Assembly (NCBI GenBank): GCA_005116835.1
Contig: SWDM01000018.1
Span: forward strand, 1-64,000
Direction: 5' to 3'
Length of the DNA stretch: 64,000 nucleotides
Source: Nitrospira sp.
GTDB lineage: Bacteria; Nitrospirota; Nitrospiria; Nitrospirales; Nitrospiraceae
Shown: one piece after another, positions 63,038-64,000 of the stretch
How the letters are laid out: each line of letters opens with the position of its first letter
Numbering within the stretch: the first letter of the stretch is position 1
Position numbers and translations under genes: made by a program
The notes under the pieces: generated by a model
Database searches by the model: none
Told to the model about the DNA's origin: nothing
What the model saw: only the letters and a program-made list of their open reading frames with translations

Positions 63038-63414
63038 GCCGATTCACCACCAACTGGGGAGAAAATAAGATGAATTCTCAATAAATTCAGATCAATTTTA
63101 TACACTCCGCTCCCGGCCAAATGCAACCCTCGGAGACGCCCGCTTCTCCCCCTAAACCCTATGATCTGCTGGATGAGTTGGCTAGACAGGACAGTCTGAC
63201 AGAGAAAACGAGAAACCCCGGTTCAGCCTACCGCCAACCAGGGCTTGCGTGTAATACGAGTTCCTATCCTAAGATCTTCCCCCCTCACACACGTGTCGCT
63301 ACCGCGTGAGAGGGTTACTTTCCCTCCAACCATTCACCATCATTCATTCTCAACCCCCTCATGCCTGACTTCTTCCATGGGCTTTACGTTTCACGCTTTA
63401 TCTTCAATGCCCAA
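63038..63414. other. Intergenic, no gene seen
   Basis: About 375 bases between the RTX gene end and the radical SAM start. It should hold the promoter of the cluster, but no promoter motif was clear. One possible heptamer unit (GTTTCAC) near 63387 is isolated. The short plus-strand frames have no ribosome binding site. Confidence 0.4.
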
Positions 63415-63999
63415 TCACTGCCAGCTCGCCGCCAGCACCGCTTGTACATTCTGAGGCTGTTGATCGATCCCCTGATCCCAGGTGAGACCGGTCTGTGCCG
63501 TGAACCCCGCCATCGCCTGAATCAACTGATCGACTTGCGTGTTGAGCAACGCCTGGCCATTACCGGCCTGGATGGTCTCGACCTGGTTCGTGGTCGGACT
63601 CGCATACCAATTCTGGATGGTCACCTGTTCGGTCCCGCCATGAATGGCGAGCCGTAGATCGTTCACCTGTCGGCTGATCACCAGATCCAAGGGATTGATC
63701 GTGGTGCCGTAGAGGAGCCGATCTTGGTTCCCCGGGAATGGGTCCGAGTCGATGATCGTGTCTTGACCGTCGCCTCGTGCGAAGGTGTAGAGATCGTTGC
63801 CGGACCCGCCCGTCATGGTGTCGTTGCCGGTGCCACCGGTAAACTGGTCCGCCCCGCTGCCGCCCGTGAGCGTGTCATTGCCCGCCCCGCCGAGCAGTTG
63901 GTCATCGCCTGCTCCCCCGTCGAGCGTATCCGTGCCGTCACCGCCATTGAGCGCATCGTTGCCGCTCCCGGCATTCAGTGTATCATGGCCCAGTCCACC
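63415..63999 (-). CDS. RTX (haemolysin-type Ca-binding) protein, C-terminal part
   Basis: The frame runs open to the window edge, so only the last 194 residues are seen. From the edge there are about eight nonapeptide repeats of the RTX form GGxGxDxLx ([55 protein letters not shown]). Then comes [20 protein letters not shown] and the tail with INPLDL and VTIQNWY found also at 3-305. The repeats bind Ca2+ and fold outside the cell after type I secretion. The tail is likely the secretion signal. Its paralogue is at the other end of the window, pointing toward it. Confidence 0.93.
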   Translation of the reverse strand, partial: GGLGHDTLNAGSGNDALNGGDGTDTLDGGAGDDQLLGGAGNDTLTGGSGADQFTGGTGNDTMTGGSGNDLYTFARGDGQDTIIDSDPFPGNQDRLLYGTTINPLDLVISRQVNDLRLAIHGGTEQVTIQNWYASPTTNQVETIQAGNGQALLNTQVDQLIQAMAGFTAQTGLTWDQGIDQQPQNVQAVLAASWQ

Positions 64000-64000
64000 G

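Noticed and set aside
1-64000. tRNA or rRNA genes
   Set aside because: No cloverleaf pattern or conserved rRNA segment was recognised by eye on either strand; a covariance-model scan would be needed to be certain.

Overview
The window reads as chromosomal DNA of a nitrite-oxidising or comammox-type Nitrospira (phylum Nitrospirota). This is inferred from gene content, not from a marker gene. The evidence is three five-haem cytochromes c, a SmbP-type periplasmic metal-binding protein (first known from Nitrosomonas), a prokaryotic ubiquitin-like protein Pup ending in Gly-Gly-Glu, an NxrC/EbdC-like haem-binding protein, and a K+-independent H+-pyrophosphatase. No rRNA, tRNA or CRISPR array was recognised.

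Layout. Both window ends carry the C-terminus of an RTX (haemolysin-type) protein. The two genes are paralogues that point inward from opposite strands. 0.7-7.2 kb holds an RsbRD-like sensor domain protein and a minus-strand phosphorelay operon (receiver, receiver-GGDEF, hybrid kinase, HPt). 7.2-11.5 kb holds YqeY, small lipoproteins, a frameshifted MFS transporter and two unknown proteins. 11.5-15.3 kb is a type I secretion operon (tolC, hlyD, hlyB) whose hlyB lacks its N-terminal half and abuts, head to head, a uvrA fragment lacking its 5' part. 15.9-24.4 kb is an accessory island: DUF4160/DUF2442 pair, DUF2779 nuclease-like protein, a second copy of the uvrA 3' tail, unknown low-GC genes, a truncated DnaG-like protein, a WYL regulator and a CsgG/PDZ lipoprotein.

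24.8-46 kb is mostly housekeeping and periplasmic: YqgE, a nitrilase-family amidohydrolase, SmbP, a double-rhodanese, a five-haem cytochrome coupled to a histone-deacetylase-like enzyme, a broken VapBC pair, an M3 peptidase, a SNF2 helicase, an exported flavodoxin, a bifunctional Rsh, RecJ, Pup and HppA. 46-53 kb holds a coiled-coil protein, a Sel1-repeat protein, a dienelactone hydrolase, a 40-residue membrane protein, a nucleotidyltransferase bicistron and a dicarboxylate symporter. 53-63 kb is a long minus-strand cluster: B12-type radical SAM protein, polytopic membrane protein, TPR protein, TatA, NHL protein, EbdC-like haem protein, PDZ protein and two five-haem cytochromes. It is probably a periplasmic electron-transfer module of unknown function.

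The most unusual feature is non-coding. At least twelve intergenic arrays are built of degenerate 7-bp or 9-bp units, most with a second inverted arm so that they fold into hairpins, and most lie just beyond a stop codon. Two further families, a 16-bp-TIR MITE-like element and a ~126-bp palindrome, also hug gene ends. In three cases they abut or supply the stop codon itself.
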